Shown: positions 26,080-36,446 of the stretch, piece by piece | How positions within the stretch are numbered: the stretch's first letter is position 1 | Layout: the number at the start of each line of letters is the position of its first letter | Origin: Larix kaempferi | Taxonomy: Eukaryota > Streptophyta > Pinopsida > Pinales > Pinaceae | Direction: 5' to 3' | Assembly (NCBI GenBank): GCA_027924585.1 | Contig: BSBM01000592.1 | Location: 6,058,001-6,122,000 of the forward strand | DNA length: 64,000 nucleotides | Notes under the pieces: generated by a model | What the model was told of the DNA's origin: nothing | Database searches by the model: none | The model's input: the letters and a program-made list of their open reading frames with translations, nothing else | Program-made: the position numbers and the translations under genes

Positions 26080-26425
26080 GAGATGGTCACAGGGTTGAGG
26101 ATAAAATACAGATTAGATGGGGCATCCAATTTTGCTCCCTGGAAAGCAATGATTGTGCTGATTCTGTAGGAGAATGAGTTGTGGGACATTGTGAATAGCA
26201 CTCGGCTAATCTTGTGGTGGTACCCACAAATAGAAATGCAGTTGATAAGGCAACCTATGACAAGAAGAACATCAAGGCTAAGAGAATTATCCTCGATTCA
26301 GTGAAGGACCATGTGATCCCGCACATGAATGGTAAGGAAAATTATTACCAAATGTGAGATGCATTAACCAAGTTGTACTAAAGTTTCGATGAAAACTAGA
26401 AGATGGTACTAAGAGAGAAGTTGAA
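26080..26425 (+). pseudogene. Outer copia gag, 5' part
   Basis: Copia-type Gag N-terminal sequence in broken frames: LDGASNFAPWKAMIVLIL, then ENELWDIVNS, then RIILDSVKDHVIPHMNGK and a piece ending in MVLREKLN. This is the UBN2/copia Gag pattern (W..W...I...L....LW..V). It stops at TTGAA (26421-26425), where the inner copia element is inserted, and resumes after 33435 without loss. Confidence 0.72.
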
Positions 26426-26553
26426 TGTTGATGTATATGTAACTTCAGAATGTATTTCACATATATGTATATTGTATTCCTATAGAGATGGTATTATTCC
26501 TCTATAAGGAAGTGTCGTCATTTATATTGTAAGTGTCGTAACTTATACTTGAT

Positions 26554-26697
26554 GGGTTATTAGACCACCTTGTTTGGGGTCGACCCTGTATAAGTCATGT
26601 GGGTGAAAGGGTTATTAGACCACCCTATTGGGGGTCGGCCATGTGGGTCAAAGGGTTATTAGACCACCCTATTGGGGGTCGGCCCAGTCAACATTAT
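26554..26697 (+). promoter_or_regulatory. U3 triple repeat, enhancer-like
   Basis: Three copies of GGGTTATTAGACCACCYT...GGGGTC start at 26554, 26609 and 26653. They recur in the 3' LTR and, diverged, in the solo LTR at 36452-37095 (GGGTTATTAAACCACC). Their conservation between LTRs of different age and their position upstream of the TATA box suggest binding sites. Role inferred. Confidence 0.5.
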
Positions 26698-26754
26698 ATT
26701 ATGTGGTTAAGTTCGAGCCTACATGAGTTAGGTAAAAAGGCAAGTCAAGTCAAG

Positions 26755-26763
26755 TATAAATAG
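26755..26763 (+). promoter_or_regulatory. TATA box of inner copia 5' LTR
   Basis: TATAAATAG preceded by a purine-rich stretch and followed by a GC-richer start region. The same box occurs at 33115-33123 in the 3' LTR and at 36778-36786 in the related solo LTR. Confidence 0.75.
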
Positions 26764-27075
26764 AGCGCGGGAGGCACTCTATTTACTCACTCACTTCTCA
26801 CACATGCACTCAAGGAGGAGTGGCGCACTTATGGAGGAGGAGGATCTGCTGCTAGGTTGTGTCTATCTCTTATGGTTGGTTGTATCATTGCTCTATCTAT
26901 CTCTGAGGAAGTTATTGGGGTTTTTCACCTTTATGGTTTTCCCCAAGTAAATCTTTGTGTCTCTTGTATGCTTGCATTATTGTCTCCATGATTGATATGC
27001 TGTAGATATGCTGTACATGTTGTTCTCTCAGTTAAGATCCTAGATCAGATTGAAGTAAATTCTGAAAATCTAGTA

Positions 27076-27090
27076 TGGGATCAGAGCTAG
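27076..27090 (+). other. Primer-binding site, initiator Met tRNA
   Basis: TGGGATCAGAGCTAG directly abuts the 5' LTR and matches the copia primer site TGGTATCAGAGC except at one base. Confidence 0.7.
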
Positions 27091-27460
27091 CCTGAAAGAA
27101 GGCATGATATGGCATGTATGACACTTGTTGCACTTACGATGCTAGGGCTTGATATAGCAAAAACCAGTCATCGTAGCACTTTCGCTATAAATCCGTTTTG
27201 GCAAATTTTTCGGATCTGAAATTGTTACAGGACGAAGCTAAGATCTCCAGGTACCTTGTGTCCAAAGGAAAACCTCTAATTCATTGTACTTTGTGATTTA
27301 TGATCTGTGCAATATAGGGTTTCTGCCTCTTCCAGATCTGAGTTAAAATCAGGTGACCTTGGGAAAAAGGTCATAACTTGGGCTAGGAAGATCCAAATGA
27401 AATTTCGTGAAAAGTGACAGGTAGTACACAGACTGTACTATCTCAGAATTTTTTTTTCAG

Positions 27461-27814
27461 AGGTCGAAGTTGAACCAGTGACACGTGGAACTCCGTACAA
27501 GTGCGCTCTCCTGTATTATCCCATAAACAGGTCATGTTGCGACATTTGGAATAACTCTCTCTCAGAGAGTCCAATTGAGGTCAGACCTATCAGGATGGAA
27601 AGGTAACAGGCCGAGCTATCTCAAGAAACTTTTTCATAGGCCGAAGTTAAAATAGTGACACGTGGCACGCCGTACAAGTTCGCTCTCCTGTATTATCCCA
27701 AAACAGGTCACGTTGCGACATTTGGCATAACTCTCTCTCAGAGAATCCAATTGAGGTCAGACCTGTCAGGATGGAAAGATAACAGGTCAGGCTATCTCAA
27801 GACACTTTTTCATA
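27461..27814 (+). repeat. 177 bp tandem duplication in leader
   Basis: Two adjacent copies start AGGTCGAAGTT (27461) and AGGCCGAAGTT (27638) and share CTCTCCTGTATTATCCC and CTCTCTCAGAGA. The unit is 177 bp and the copies differ at scattered bases. A second, more diverged duplication with an offset of about 161 bp follows at about 27930-28220 (shared GACCACGGCTGGA and GGGCTTGATCAAACCC). Confidence 0.8.
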
Positions 27815-28489
27815 CCCTGTGGATCAAAAATTTCGGAGTTACACTAGAAACAATCTGGTACATATTTCTGTCAAAACAGAATTATTTTTTAGTACCTTCA
27901 TTCATGGCTTCCGGAATTTAGGGCTTTGAAGAAAGTTGGAATTTTTGTAATCGGAGACCACGGCTGGATGTTATTCATCAAAATAGAAATTTAGAGACCA
28001 AGATCAGAATTTTTGGTTGGGCAGAAGGCCGGGCTTGATCAAACCCTAGTTCGGGGCTTTGATCAGAAAAATGGAAAATTAGGGCTTCTGTAAAAATGAG
28101 AATTTTTGAAATCTGTGACCACGGCTGGAAGCTCCTCAGAAAAATAGAAGCTTAGAGCTTTGGATCAAACCTTTTGATTGGGCAGAAGAGAGGGCTTGAT
28201 CAAACCCCAGTTCAGGGTCACGTCTAGTGAATCCGGAAGTTTCAAAGGCAAAATTGAGGAGTGAAACTTTGCAGTTTTCAAATTCTGAATATACCAGTTT
28301 GATCAGCTCATCAAGGCGCATATTTCTATCCTTTCGGAAGTTTGAAATTCAAAGTTTGAATTTTTGGGGTTTCTCTGACAAACCCATATCTAGCTCCAGG
28401 TCCAGTTCTTGCAAATCAAGTGGATTGGGTTAATCCTAGAAGAAGATGGATTGATCATCTGCATGAGTGAAGAAGTTCATGTTTCAGAG

Positions 28490-30119
28490 GGAGATGAGGC
28501 TAAGGCCTTACATAAGAAGATTACAAGCGATCTCGACAGGTATGACTCATCGAGGTATGTTTCGATATTTTTCCATGATTAAGTTTATGGTATGTTTGTC
28601 TTCATGTTATTATGGTTAGTACAATTTTGATTTTAGATTTGTCGTATCACCTTAACAAAATTATGAATGCATGATAGAAGATATTCATTGGTTAGGGTGT
28701 TGACACTTATGATTGTACTAATGCATTATGATGTTGTATGAGGTTTATGTTGTCTACTAACATGAAAGGTACACCAAGAAAGACAAATCATGTTCTGGTC
28801 CAAGAACATATGATCATGATAACATGAGGACAAAGATTCATCCATTGTCATGGATCTCATAGAAGATCCATTTACGAGGTATGTATAACTTGGTTTTATA
28901 ATGGTTAACCTATGAGATATACAGGTTAGTAGCACAAGTCATTGAAGAAGAACAAGAAGACATCATGTGAGTATGTTAGACATAATTAGCTAGCATGCTA
29001 ATCCAGGTATGTTTTTCCTATATCAAGTTAGAATCTCACCTTGTGATAAGATCCTTTATTTAAGTATACTTGGCATGATTGATTATGATTATTCATTGAA
29101 GTTAGTACTCATGGGTTTAGGCATATTATGATTTTTACTTTGATTGATGATATGACTAACCAGAAAAGTCCTATGGTCAAATAGGAATATAAGTAAAAGA
29201 ATTATGTCTCTTATATTGATTGATTTGACTAACCAGAAGAATCATGAAGGTATAGGTTTGAATAATCACAGGTTTTATGCATATTATATCTCTTATCTTG
29301 ATTGCTTATTCAACTAACCTGAAGAGTCATAGGTTTGAGTAATTATAGGTTTAGATATGTTATGTTTCTTATGATTTGACTAACCATAAGAATCCTGCAT
29401 AAACCTTGAATAATAATGCTTACTATTTTTGTTTGAAATGATCATGACTATACATGCTTGAGATTATTGTGTTTTAATAGTATACTAATGAATGTATGAT
29501 TTTATATTAGACCTAGAGGATAACACAATGATGATACTAACAAGCATGCATAGGGAGTACACTTCAGTAGTTTCTGCAAGAATGCAGATATTCAGAGGGA
29601 GTTGACCATTTTTCTACATTCCACAACAGAAAGGTGTAGAAGAAGCCACTGCAGATTAGGACTCTAGCAGCTCCTGCAAGAAAGCAAAGACTCAGAGGGA
29701 GTCCACCCAACGAACAAACAAAGATAAGTATTTTAATTTCTTGCATATGTGTTTGTTTAAATAAAATTGTTCAATGATGTATATGCTCATGTTCCTAGAC
29801 TTATGATATGTATAGTTGCATTGATGAACAGTATACTACTAATATACATGGGTAAGTGGCCTATGGCACTGTACAACATTCCATTGCTACTTATCTAGAA
29901 TGAAACCTCTTTGCTGACATGTTGGGAGTTGTGCACACTCTGAACAATGTTCTGGTAGAGATTGGAAGGCATCTAGAAAGTTACGGAATATGGATAAATG
30001 TTGTATTGAAGCATTGGCTAAGATAATTGCATGACTGTATGACATATTTCTTTATGTGTAAGAATTTGTTCTTAAAATTATGAGATGTTTCTAATCATGC
30101 AATTTAACCTGTTTTGTAG
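28490..30119 (+). other. Inner copia leader with splice-like signals
   Basis: There is no gag, protease or integrase pattern here. Instead the DNA alternates short exon-like stretches with donor-like sites, for example ATCTCGACAG/GTATGACTCA (near 28540), TTTACGAG/GTATGTATAA (near 28877) and AATCCAG/GTATGTTTTT (near 29007). Acceptor-like sites include CACAACAG/AAAGG (near 29630) and CCTGTTTTGTAG/GAAAG at 30119. From that last acceptor an open frame runs into the RT remnant, and the in-frame TAG is part of the acceptor itself. This could be captured gene sequence or chance; the signals are short. Confidence 0.3.
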
Positions 30120-31346
30120 GAAAGACCGTATATCTTCACCTACAAAAGGACTACAACATTTGTTCCAGCAACAAAGATATCTATTGAAGATATTGAAGTT
30201 CCCAGGATCTGGGATGAAGAAATGAAATGCCATGATCCGTCGATCATGAAGAATGATGTTTGGGACATAGTCCCAAGACGTGAAGGGAAGTTTGTTATGA
30301 CTTCCAAATGGAACTATCAAATCAAGCATGTTGCAGATGGCAGCATTGAGAAATATAAAAGTGATGAAATAGAAGATGCACCAGATGGATTTCAAGACAG
30401 CATGGTGTAGTCATATATGTGTGCAGAACTTGGTGAAGATAGATTGATTGCCGACACGCAGCAGAAGCTTACTACCGAGTTCGAGATGAAGAACTTGGGG
30501 ATGATGCACTATTTGTTTTTGGCATGGAGGTGTGGCAGAGTGTAGATGGAATCTTCCTTGGACAAGGGAAGTATGCAGTAAGAGATCTTGAAGAGGTTCG
30601 AGATGATGAATTGCAAGGCCATGACCACACCTATGACATCGAATCTGAAGCTTTTATGTGATGCTTCATCTGAGCCAGTTGATGTCTCTATGTATCGTCA
30701 GATGATTGGGTCCTTGATGTACTAGACGAACACGAGACCAAACATTTGCTTTGCTGTGAACACATTGAGCCAGTTCCTGACGGATCCGAGGAGTGTTCAC
30801 CTGGTTGCTGTAAAGCATGTTCTGAGGTACCTGAAGGGTACAGTGGATTATGGGCTCAAGTATGAAGCGAATCAAAAGTTTAACCTGCAGGGTTATGTTG
30901 ATTCAGATTGGGCTGGCAGTGCTGCAGATAGGAAGAGCACATCTGGGTGTTGCTTCAGTATGAGATCAGGTGTGATCTCTTGGTTCAGCAGGAAGCAGTC
31001 CTGCGTAGCACTGAGTACAACTGAGGCAGAGTATGTTGCATCCTGTTCAGCTAGTTGTGAGGCAGTATGGCTACGGAAGCTACTGTCTGAGTTATTTGAT
31101 CTCCTGTTGGATGCTACTCGTATCTTCTGTGATAACCAGAGTTGTGTGAAGCTGTCCGAGAACCCAGTGTTTCATGACAGGTCGAAACACATAGAGATCA
31201 AATATCACTATATCAGGGATATGGTGCAGAGAGGAGCTGTGAAGCTCCTATATGTTGCGACAGACAAGCAGATTACAGATGTGCTGACGAAGTCGCTAGC
31301 CAGAGTGAAGTTCGAGTACTTCATAGAGAGGCTTGGCGTTCTTTAG
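30120..31346 (+). pseudogene. Copia RT/RNase H remnant
   Basis: From 30120 an open frame contains the N-terminal RT segment MKNDVWDIVPRREGKF and NYQIKHVADGSIEKYK. The RT core with the catalytic YVDD box is missing. The sequence resumes with the C-terminal RT (LIADTQQKLTTEFEMKNLG, about 30440-30500; YRQMIGSLMY, then a TAG at 30723-30725). RNase H is intact in a 590-base open frame up to 31346. Its catalytic acids are visible: Asp in GYVDSDWAGSAADRKSTSG, Glu in LSTTEAEYVAS, Asp in IFCDNQSCVKL, and the closing HIEIKYHYIRD and DVLTKSLAR. An internal deletion removed RT function, yet the RNase H frame is still open over about 196 codons. Confidence 0.85.
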
Positions 31347-31498
31347 ATCGAGGACACTTCGAGGAAGAAGTGATGGACACATTTGCTGAAGCCATTCCAA
31401 GCATGTTGGAAGGAGGATCCTTCACATGGCTGTGGATGTAAGCGCTGGATGATGAGCATCAGGATGATGTTCTGGTTTCTGCTTGGATATGATCGGTT

Positions 31499-31750
31499 GG
31501 ATCATGTATCTTTGTATGATCAGGTAGATCATGGATGTTGATGGATACATTGTGTGGATCATGTATCTTTGTATGATCAGGTAGATCATGTATGTTGATG
31601 GGTACATTGTGTGGATCATGTATCCTTGTATGATCAGGTAGATCATGTATGTTGATGGGTACATTGTGTGGATCATGTATCTTTGTATGATCAGGTAGAT
31701 CATGTATGATTGATGGATACATTGTGTGGATCATGTATCTATGTGTGCAT
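31499..31750 (+). repeat. 57 bp tandem repeat, about 4.5 copies
   Basis: Units beginning GGATCATGTATC start at 31499, 31556, 31613, 31670 and 31728, a period of 57, 57, 57 and 58 bp. Because 57 is divisible by three, the minus strand stays open with a 19-residue repeat (IHTMYPSTYMIYLIIQ). That open frame is a by-product of the array, not evidence of a gene. Confidence 0.92.
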
Positions 31751-31884
31751 CAGATGGATGCATTGTATGATCAGGATGATCGTGGATGACGAGCTTCTCC
31801 AGATGACATGCAGCAGGATGTTGCAGTGATGATGATGAGTATCAGATGATACTTTGTGGCCGTGGATCAGGTTGTGCAGGAAAG

Positions 31885-32545
31885 CATGTAATTTGTGCCC
31901 TGGGAGATTTGCAGATGGTCTTTCGAGGTTTTGCCTATGGCATGTAATTCGGTGCCCTGGGACATCTGGCAAATGCTCTTGCGAGGTTTTGCTTGGAAGG
32001 ACATGTAATTTGTGCCCTGGGAGATCTGCAGATAGTCTTTCGAGGTTTTGCCTATGGCATGTAATTCGGTGCCCTGGGATATCTGGCAGATGCTCTTGCG
32101 AGGTTTTGTCCTATGGCATGTAATTTGCTCCTGGGAGATCTGGACAGGATGAAAAAGGCCTCAGATGCTTCAGCCAGGTTTTGCCATGACCACATGTAAT
32201 TTGCTCCTGGGAGATCTGGACAGGATGAAAAAGGCCTCAGATGCTTCAGCCAGGTTTTGTGGTGGACCACATGTAATGTGCTCCTGGGAGATCCGACAGG
32301 TAGAGCTGTGTGCTCGTAACAACCTGGGATGCTTCAGCCAGGTTTTGTGGTGAGATCACATGTAATGTGCTCCTGGGAGATCCGACAGGTAGAGCCGCGT
32401 GCTCGTAACAGCCTGGGATGCTTCAGCCAGGTTTTGTGATGGGTCACATGTAATGTGCTCCTGGGAGATCCTACAGGTAGAGCTGTGTGCTCGTAATAGC
32501 CTGGGATGCTGCATCCAGGTTTTGTGACGCACGTAATAAGTCCTG
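31885..32545 (+). repeat. Minisatellite with unit length that grows
   Basis: Nine units begin CATGTAAT at 31885, 31941, 32002, 32058, 32117, 32193, 32270, 32359 and 32447. The spacings are 56, 61, 56, 59, 76, 77, 89 and 88 bp. Each unit keeps a CTGGGA.AT core and ends in CAGGTTTTG or GAGGTTTTG. Later units contain extra inserted segments (GATGAAAAAGGCCTCAG, then GTAGAGCYGYGTGCTCGTAA). It lies between RNase H and the 3' LTR of the inner copia. Confidence 0.92.
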
Positions 32546-32776
32546 AGGATTCCACAATATGGCCAGTGATGATGAAGACCTGCAGGTGGTGGGCCTACAT
32601 CCAGTATGAAAAAGGACTGGCTCTGTAGAACTTCCTATGACGAGTAGATTCAGAGATTGATTGAGATAGCAGCAGCAGTGACGATGATGATGACTCGATG
32701 ATGATTATCCAGTGACGATGATCCAAAGAAGATGACTTGTGCTAGAAGAACTGTACTGAGAAATACCTTCTTAGTT

Positions 32777-32785
32777 AAGAGGGAG
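32777..32785 (+). other. Polypurine tract of inner copia
   Basis: AAGAGGGAG lies immediately before the TGTTG start of the 3' LTR, the expected site for plus-strand primer formation. Confidence 0.75.
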
Positions 32786-33435
32786 TGTTGATGTATATGT
32801 AACTTCAGAATGTATTTCACATATATGTATATTGTATTCCTATAGAGATGGTATTATTCCTCTATAAGGAAGTGTCGTCATTTATATTGTAAGTGTCGTA
32901 ACTTATACTTGATGGGTTATTAGACCACCTTGTTTGGGGTCGACCCTGTATAAGTCATGTGGGTGAAAGGGTTATTAGACCACCCTATTGGGGGTCAGCC
33001 ATGTGGGTCAAAGGGTTATTAGACCACCCTATTGGGGGTCATCCCAGTCAACATTATATTATGTGGTTAAGTTCGAGCCTACATGAGTTAGGTAAAAAGG
33101 CAAGTCAAGTCAAGTATAAATAGAGTGCGGGAGGCACTCTATTTACTCACTCACTTCTCACACATGCACTCAAGGAGGAGTGGCGCACTTATGGAGGAGG
33201 AGGATCTGCTGCTAGGTTGTGTCTATCTCTTATGGTTGGTTGTATCATTGCTCTATCTATCTCTGAGGAAGTTATTGGGGTTTTTCACCTTTATGGTTTT
33301 CCCCAAGTAAATCTTTGTGTCTCTTGTATGCTTGCATTATTGTCTCCATGATTGATATGCTGTAGATATGCTGTACATGTTGTTCTCTCAGTTAAGATCC
33401 TATATCAGATTGAATTAAATTCTGAAAATCTAACA
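32786..33435 (+). repeat. Inner copia 3' LTR
   Basis: 650 bp, TGTTGATGTA...CTAACA, with the same three U3 repeats and TATA box (33115-33123) as the 5' LTR. Differences by eye from the 5' LTR: two in the third GGTCGGCCC motif, one in the second, AGAGTGCGG for AGAGCGCGG, CTATATCAG for CTAGATCAG, GAATTAAAT for GAAGTAAAT, and two at the terminus. Confidence 0.93.
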
Positions 33436-33680
33436 TTGAAAAACATTAGGATGGCCGAATTTGAGAATGTGACATCTTAATTTACTAGGATCAATCAAGT
33501 GAGGGATGAACTTGCAGTAGTTGGGGAGGTGGTTGCTAGTAGTGAGTTAGTGTAGAAATCTTTGAACGGTGTGGCCAAGCCATGAGCTGTTTTCGTGGAG
33601 GCCATTGTGGTAAGGGAGAATATGCCTTACTGGGATTGTCTTTGGGATGACTTTGTTCAGGAGGAGACCCAAATCATTTG
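33436..33680 (+). pseudogene. Outer copia gag, 3' part
   Basis: Continuation of the Gag interrupted at 26425: ENVTSYFTRINQVRDELAVV-like sequence, then VAKPWAVFVEAIVVREN with one stop, then LWDDFVQEETQ. This is the UBN2/Gag C-terminal part. It ends abruptly near 33680, where minus-strand gypsy element 2 sequence begins; nothing further of the outer copia is found to the right. Confidence 0.7.
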
Positions 33681-33689
33681 TGTAGAGGA

Positions 33690-36446
33690 GTTCATATTAA
33701 AGTATGGATTTCCACACAAATTTTCCCATAATAAGTATACCGGTTATTTAGGACCAATGCTGCTTGTGTTGCTTTAACTTCATACTCTTTCAATTGGTTA
33801 TCTTGTTCTTCAAAAATGTGAAACTGGTCGGCCATGATTAGACTAGTTTCATCCTACTGCTGCTTTGTTATATGTGTCCAGACTTGTTGAAATCTATCTA
33901 AGATTTTTTCCACCAGGTTCTACAGTTGGTCAATCATTTTTTTTGGCTGAGGTTTCGACAGGGGTTCAATGATCTCTTATGATTTTTTTGAGCAAATCGT
34001 GTAAGTATTGACATGTTCATCTTTCATGGCTTTAAGCTTCTTGTTAGCATCCGACCATCTTGTTCATCTTTCTTTGGAGGTGACTTTAATGATGTCATCC
34101 AAATATTGGTATCATTCCTTGTTCAGAATAAATAAGGATTTTGTGAAGGAGGATCCCGATACTGGTACAATTGGTAAAGAGATATGTGAAGGTATTTTCA
34201 TCTTTTTTCCCTTGCTACTTTTCTTTTTACTCTTCTACTTGTCTGCTTTTGGTCTCGATGTTGTTTATTGTGCTGCAGACGTTGGTGTTGTTGTTGTAGA
34301 AGTGGTTGGTGTAGTATTGGTCAATGTAGGGACATTCATGGTGGGAACAATCGTAGTGACTGTAGTCGACATGTAATTGGATTTTGCAGGAGGGATCGAT
34401 GACAACGTGGTTGTGTCCGGAGCGATCGAAGCTGACACGATGGAAGTCATTGAAATTATTTTTGCAAGGGTAGATGATGCAAGAGTGGTCATTGAAAATA
34501 TTTCAGTGGAGGTGGTCGACAGATGAACATTCAACATGGATGTGGTCGAAGTAGGTACAGTGGGAATGATGGTGGATGCAATTGAGGTTGAAAAGGGTAA
34601 TGACATAGTAAGGGGGGTTGTGTTGATTAAGGAATGAGATAAGGATAAGGTTAAAGTAACATTGATTTAAGGTGCTGGAATAGAAATAGCGTCAGAAATT
34701 AGTGAACTTGCAGACTGGGTTGAAGAAGGGGTCATCAGTGAAGGAAGGGGATTAGAGAAAAAAGTTTCAACATTTGTATAGTGAGCAATGGATGGAATAG
34801 TGATAGAAGTCGAAAGGGGAAGTGATGTGTTAAGTATAGATTTGATGGATGGATTTTTATTTTATTTTATTTCGGGTTTGCTTCCCATGTGAGATTGGAG
34901 GGAGAAAAAGCAATTGTTCAGGAGGGACCGATTATTTAAGAATTGGATTTATTTTGGTTATATTTTGCAATTGTGGTAGCTAGATGTGAATATTTTCAAG
35001 GATATGCGATACCATTGGTGTCATACCTACTTTAGAAGAGACAAATCGCAGATTCCACGATTGTTCTATTTAAATTTCAACTAGAGAGAGTGGTGGAGAC
35101 TCGTCGATGGGATTTTATTCATGCAACTTATCAACGATCTAAAGTTTCTTTGGCGGTGGAGGCAATGCTACAATAAAGGATTTTGGAGTTGTCAACGGTA
35201 CTGGTCGCCTTTATCCATACTGCTTCTGAATCTCAAGATTAGTTGTGACTTTAGTTTTGGTAACCTCTTTTATAACATGTTTGGCTTGCTCCCTTAGATC
35301 CCCGAGGTCATCCTTGTTCGTCTCTAAAATGAGTTGCTTTCTCTTCTTTGCTTGTTGTCTTGTAGCTTTGCCTTTAATGTTCCACTGGAATATAAGTATT
35401 TGTTGCATCATTTGATCCATTTTTTCCTTTAGTCCAGGCTCTTCGAAGTGGGGATTGACTCCATATTTGATCAATGGTTCTTATTCATCTTCCTCAGTCA
35501 TTTTTCCAGTTGGTTCGATGATAGGTTGACTTATCTGGCCTCTGATAACCACAATTTTCATTCAGTTCTCAACTTCAACATTGGTCCCAAAAGTTGTGAT
35601 GTACAGGGTTGTTTCCTTATTATCTTCTAGCTATTCGTTGGTTAGTGGTTCCATAAGTTTCGACTAAGTAGCATGATCTAAGGTCGGTATAGGGAGTACA
35701 TTATTTGATTGCTTAGTTATATCACTGAACATTTCTTGAATGTTGGGGTAGTAATCAAGTTCTTGTGCTTGTCCTCCTGCTACACCCTGCATGTACCATT
35801 CTTTGGTATGGTTGAGACCAAGTTCATTATGCGCTTCCGAAGGAAGACTCTGACAGACATATTGTGGTAGTCTCCATCTGTCACACCTAGTTTTGGCGAC
35901 TTGAAACCAATTCTCTAAGCAAAATTTTGCTTTGTTGGTTTGTGCACTCCCTTTTGGTGCAAATATCCCGAAGTTGTTCATCAATGGTGGTTTTGTGTTG
36001 GTGAACTCTACTTCACCATATGGACTTATTTTTTCCATTACTATCCATATTAGTAATGACATGAATCACATTGCTTGCACTGACTCCTAATATTTCACGC
36101 AATTAATTTTAACTATTAGGGTGACATATTTGACCGAGTTGAAATTTTTTGCCTCATAAACAATCTGTTTGACTGCTTGCAACATGTCAAGTTTCAAGTT
36201 GGATAGATGGCCAGATTTTGTGAGATATAGGGAGACTATTATGACTATCCATTTTACATACTCATATTGGATTTTGCTGATGATTAGACCCCTCGAACTC
36301 TTACCCTGTATGTTCCTGTGAATTGTTTTACCAACTCCAATAGGTTGTTTGTCACTGGTATTGGTGTTCCCTTGCTTGACAAGTGGAAATGAGAGAATTA
36401 GTGATAGGGATAGGCTCATCAATCCAGATCTTACAATCATGGTACT
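33690..36446 (-). pseudogene. Gypsy element 2: extra ORF 3' of pol, distal part
   Basis: Minus-strand coding-like sequence downstream of integrase of gypsy element 2, separated from its proximal part by the solo LTR at 36452-37095. Open segments in order are 36485-36087 (TNTSDKQPIGVGKTIHRNIQ; QYEYVKWIVIIVSLYLTKSG), 36062-35664 (WFQVAKTRCDRWRLPQYVCQ; NELGLNHTKEWYMQGVAGGQ), 35474-35211 (charged, Lys-rich, EKMDQMMQQILIFQWNIKGK) and 34606-34265 (Ser/Thr-rich low complexity), then a Lys/Glu-rich end to about 33690. I do not recognise the protein. Function unknown. Confidence 0.5.

Larger units (their letters stand above)
26426..27075 (+). repeat. Inner copia 5' LTR
   Basis: 650 bp, starting TGTTGATGTA and ending ...CTAGTA; the 3' LTR ends ...CTAACA, so the last bases have mutated here. 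The U3 part has three direct copies of a GGGTTATTAGACCACC segment starting at 26554, 26609 and 26653. Each carries an inverted core (GACC...GGTC). A TATA box, TATAAATAG, lies at 26755-26763. Confidence 0.92.
26426..33435 (+). mobile_element. Inner copia element, complete but defective
   Basis: A 7,010 bp Ty1/copia-type insertion with two 650 bp LTRs, a primer-binding site after the 5' LTR, a purine tract before the 3' LTR and a 5 bp duplication. The interior is unusual. It has a 3 kb leader without gag, protease or integrase (27.1-30.1 kb), a short RT/RNase H remnant (30120-31346) and a 1.4 kb repeat-rich 3' region (31.46-32.55 kb). It cannot encode its own mobility, so it must have been mobilised by a related autonomous copy. 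Comparing the LTRs by eye I count 8 differences in 650 bases, two of them at the terminal bases, which indicates a fairly recent insertion for this genome. Confidence 0.92.
26421..33440. repeat. Target-site duplication TTGAA of inner copia
   Basis: TTGAA at 26421-26425 and TTGAA at 33436-33440 flank the two LTR ends exactly. The gag of the outer copia reads continuously when the insertion and one copy of the repeat are set aside, which confirms the event. Confidence 0.93.

Noticed and set aside
31422-31734. Minus-strand ORFs with 19-residue repeats
   Set aside because: Produced by the 57 bp tandem array, whose unit is a multiple of three.
31885-32545. Possible CRISPR-like array
   Set aside because: Unit length drifts from 56 to 89 bp, the whole unit is repeated rather than unique spacers, and the context is a plant retrotransposon.
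34008-34376. Plus-strand 122-codon ORF
   Set aside because: It is the reverse of the Ser/Thr-rich part of the element 2 extra ORF, which shares orientation with integrase.
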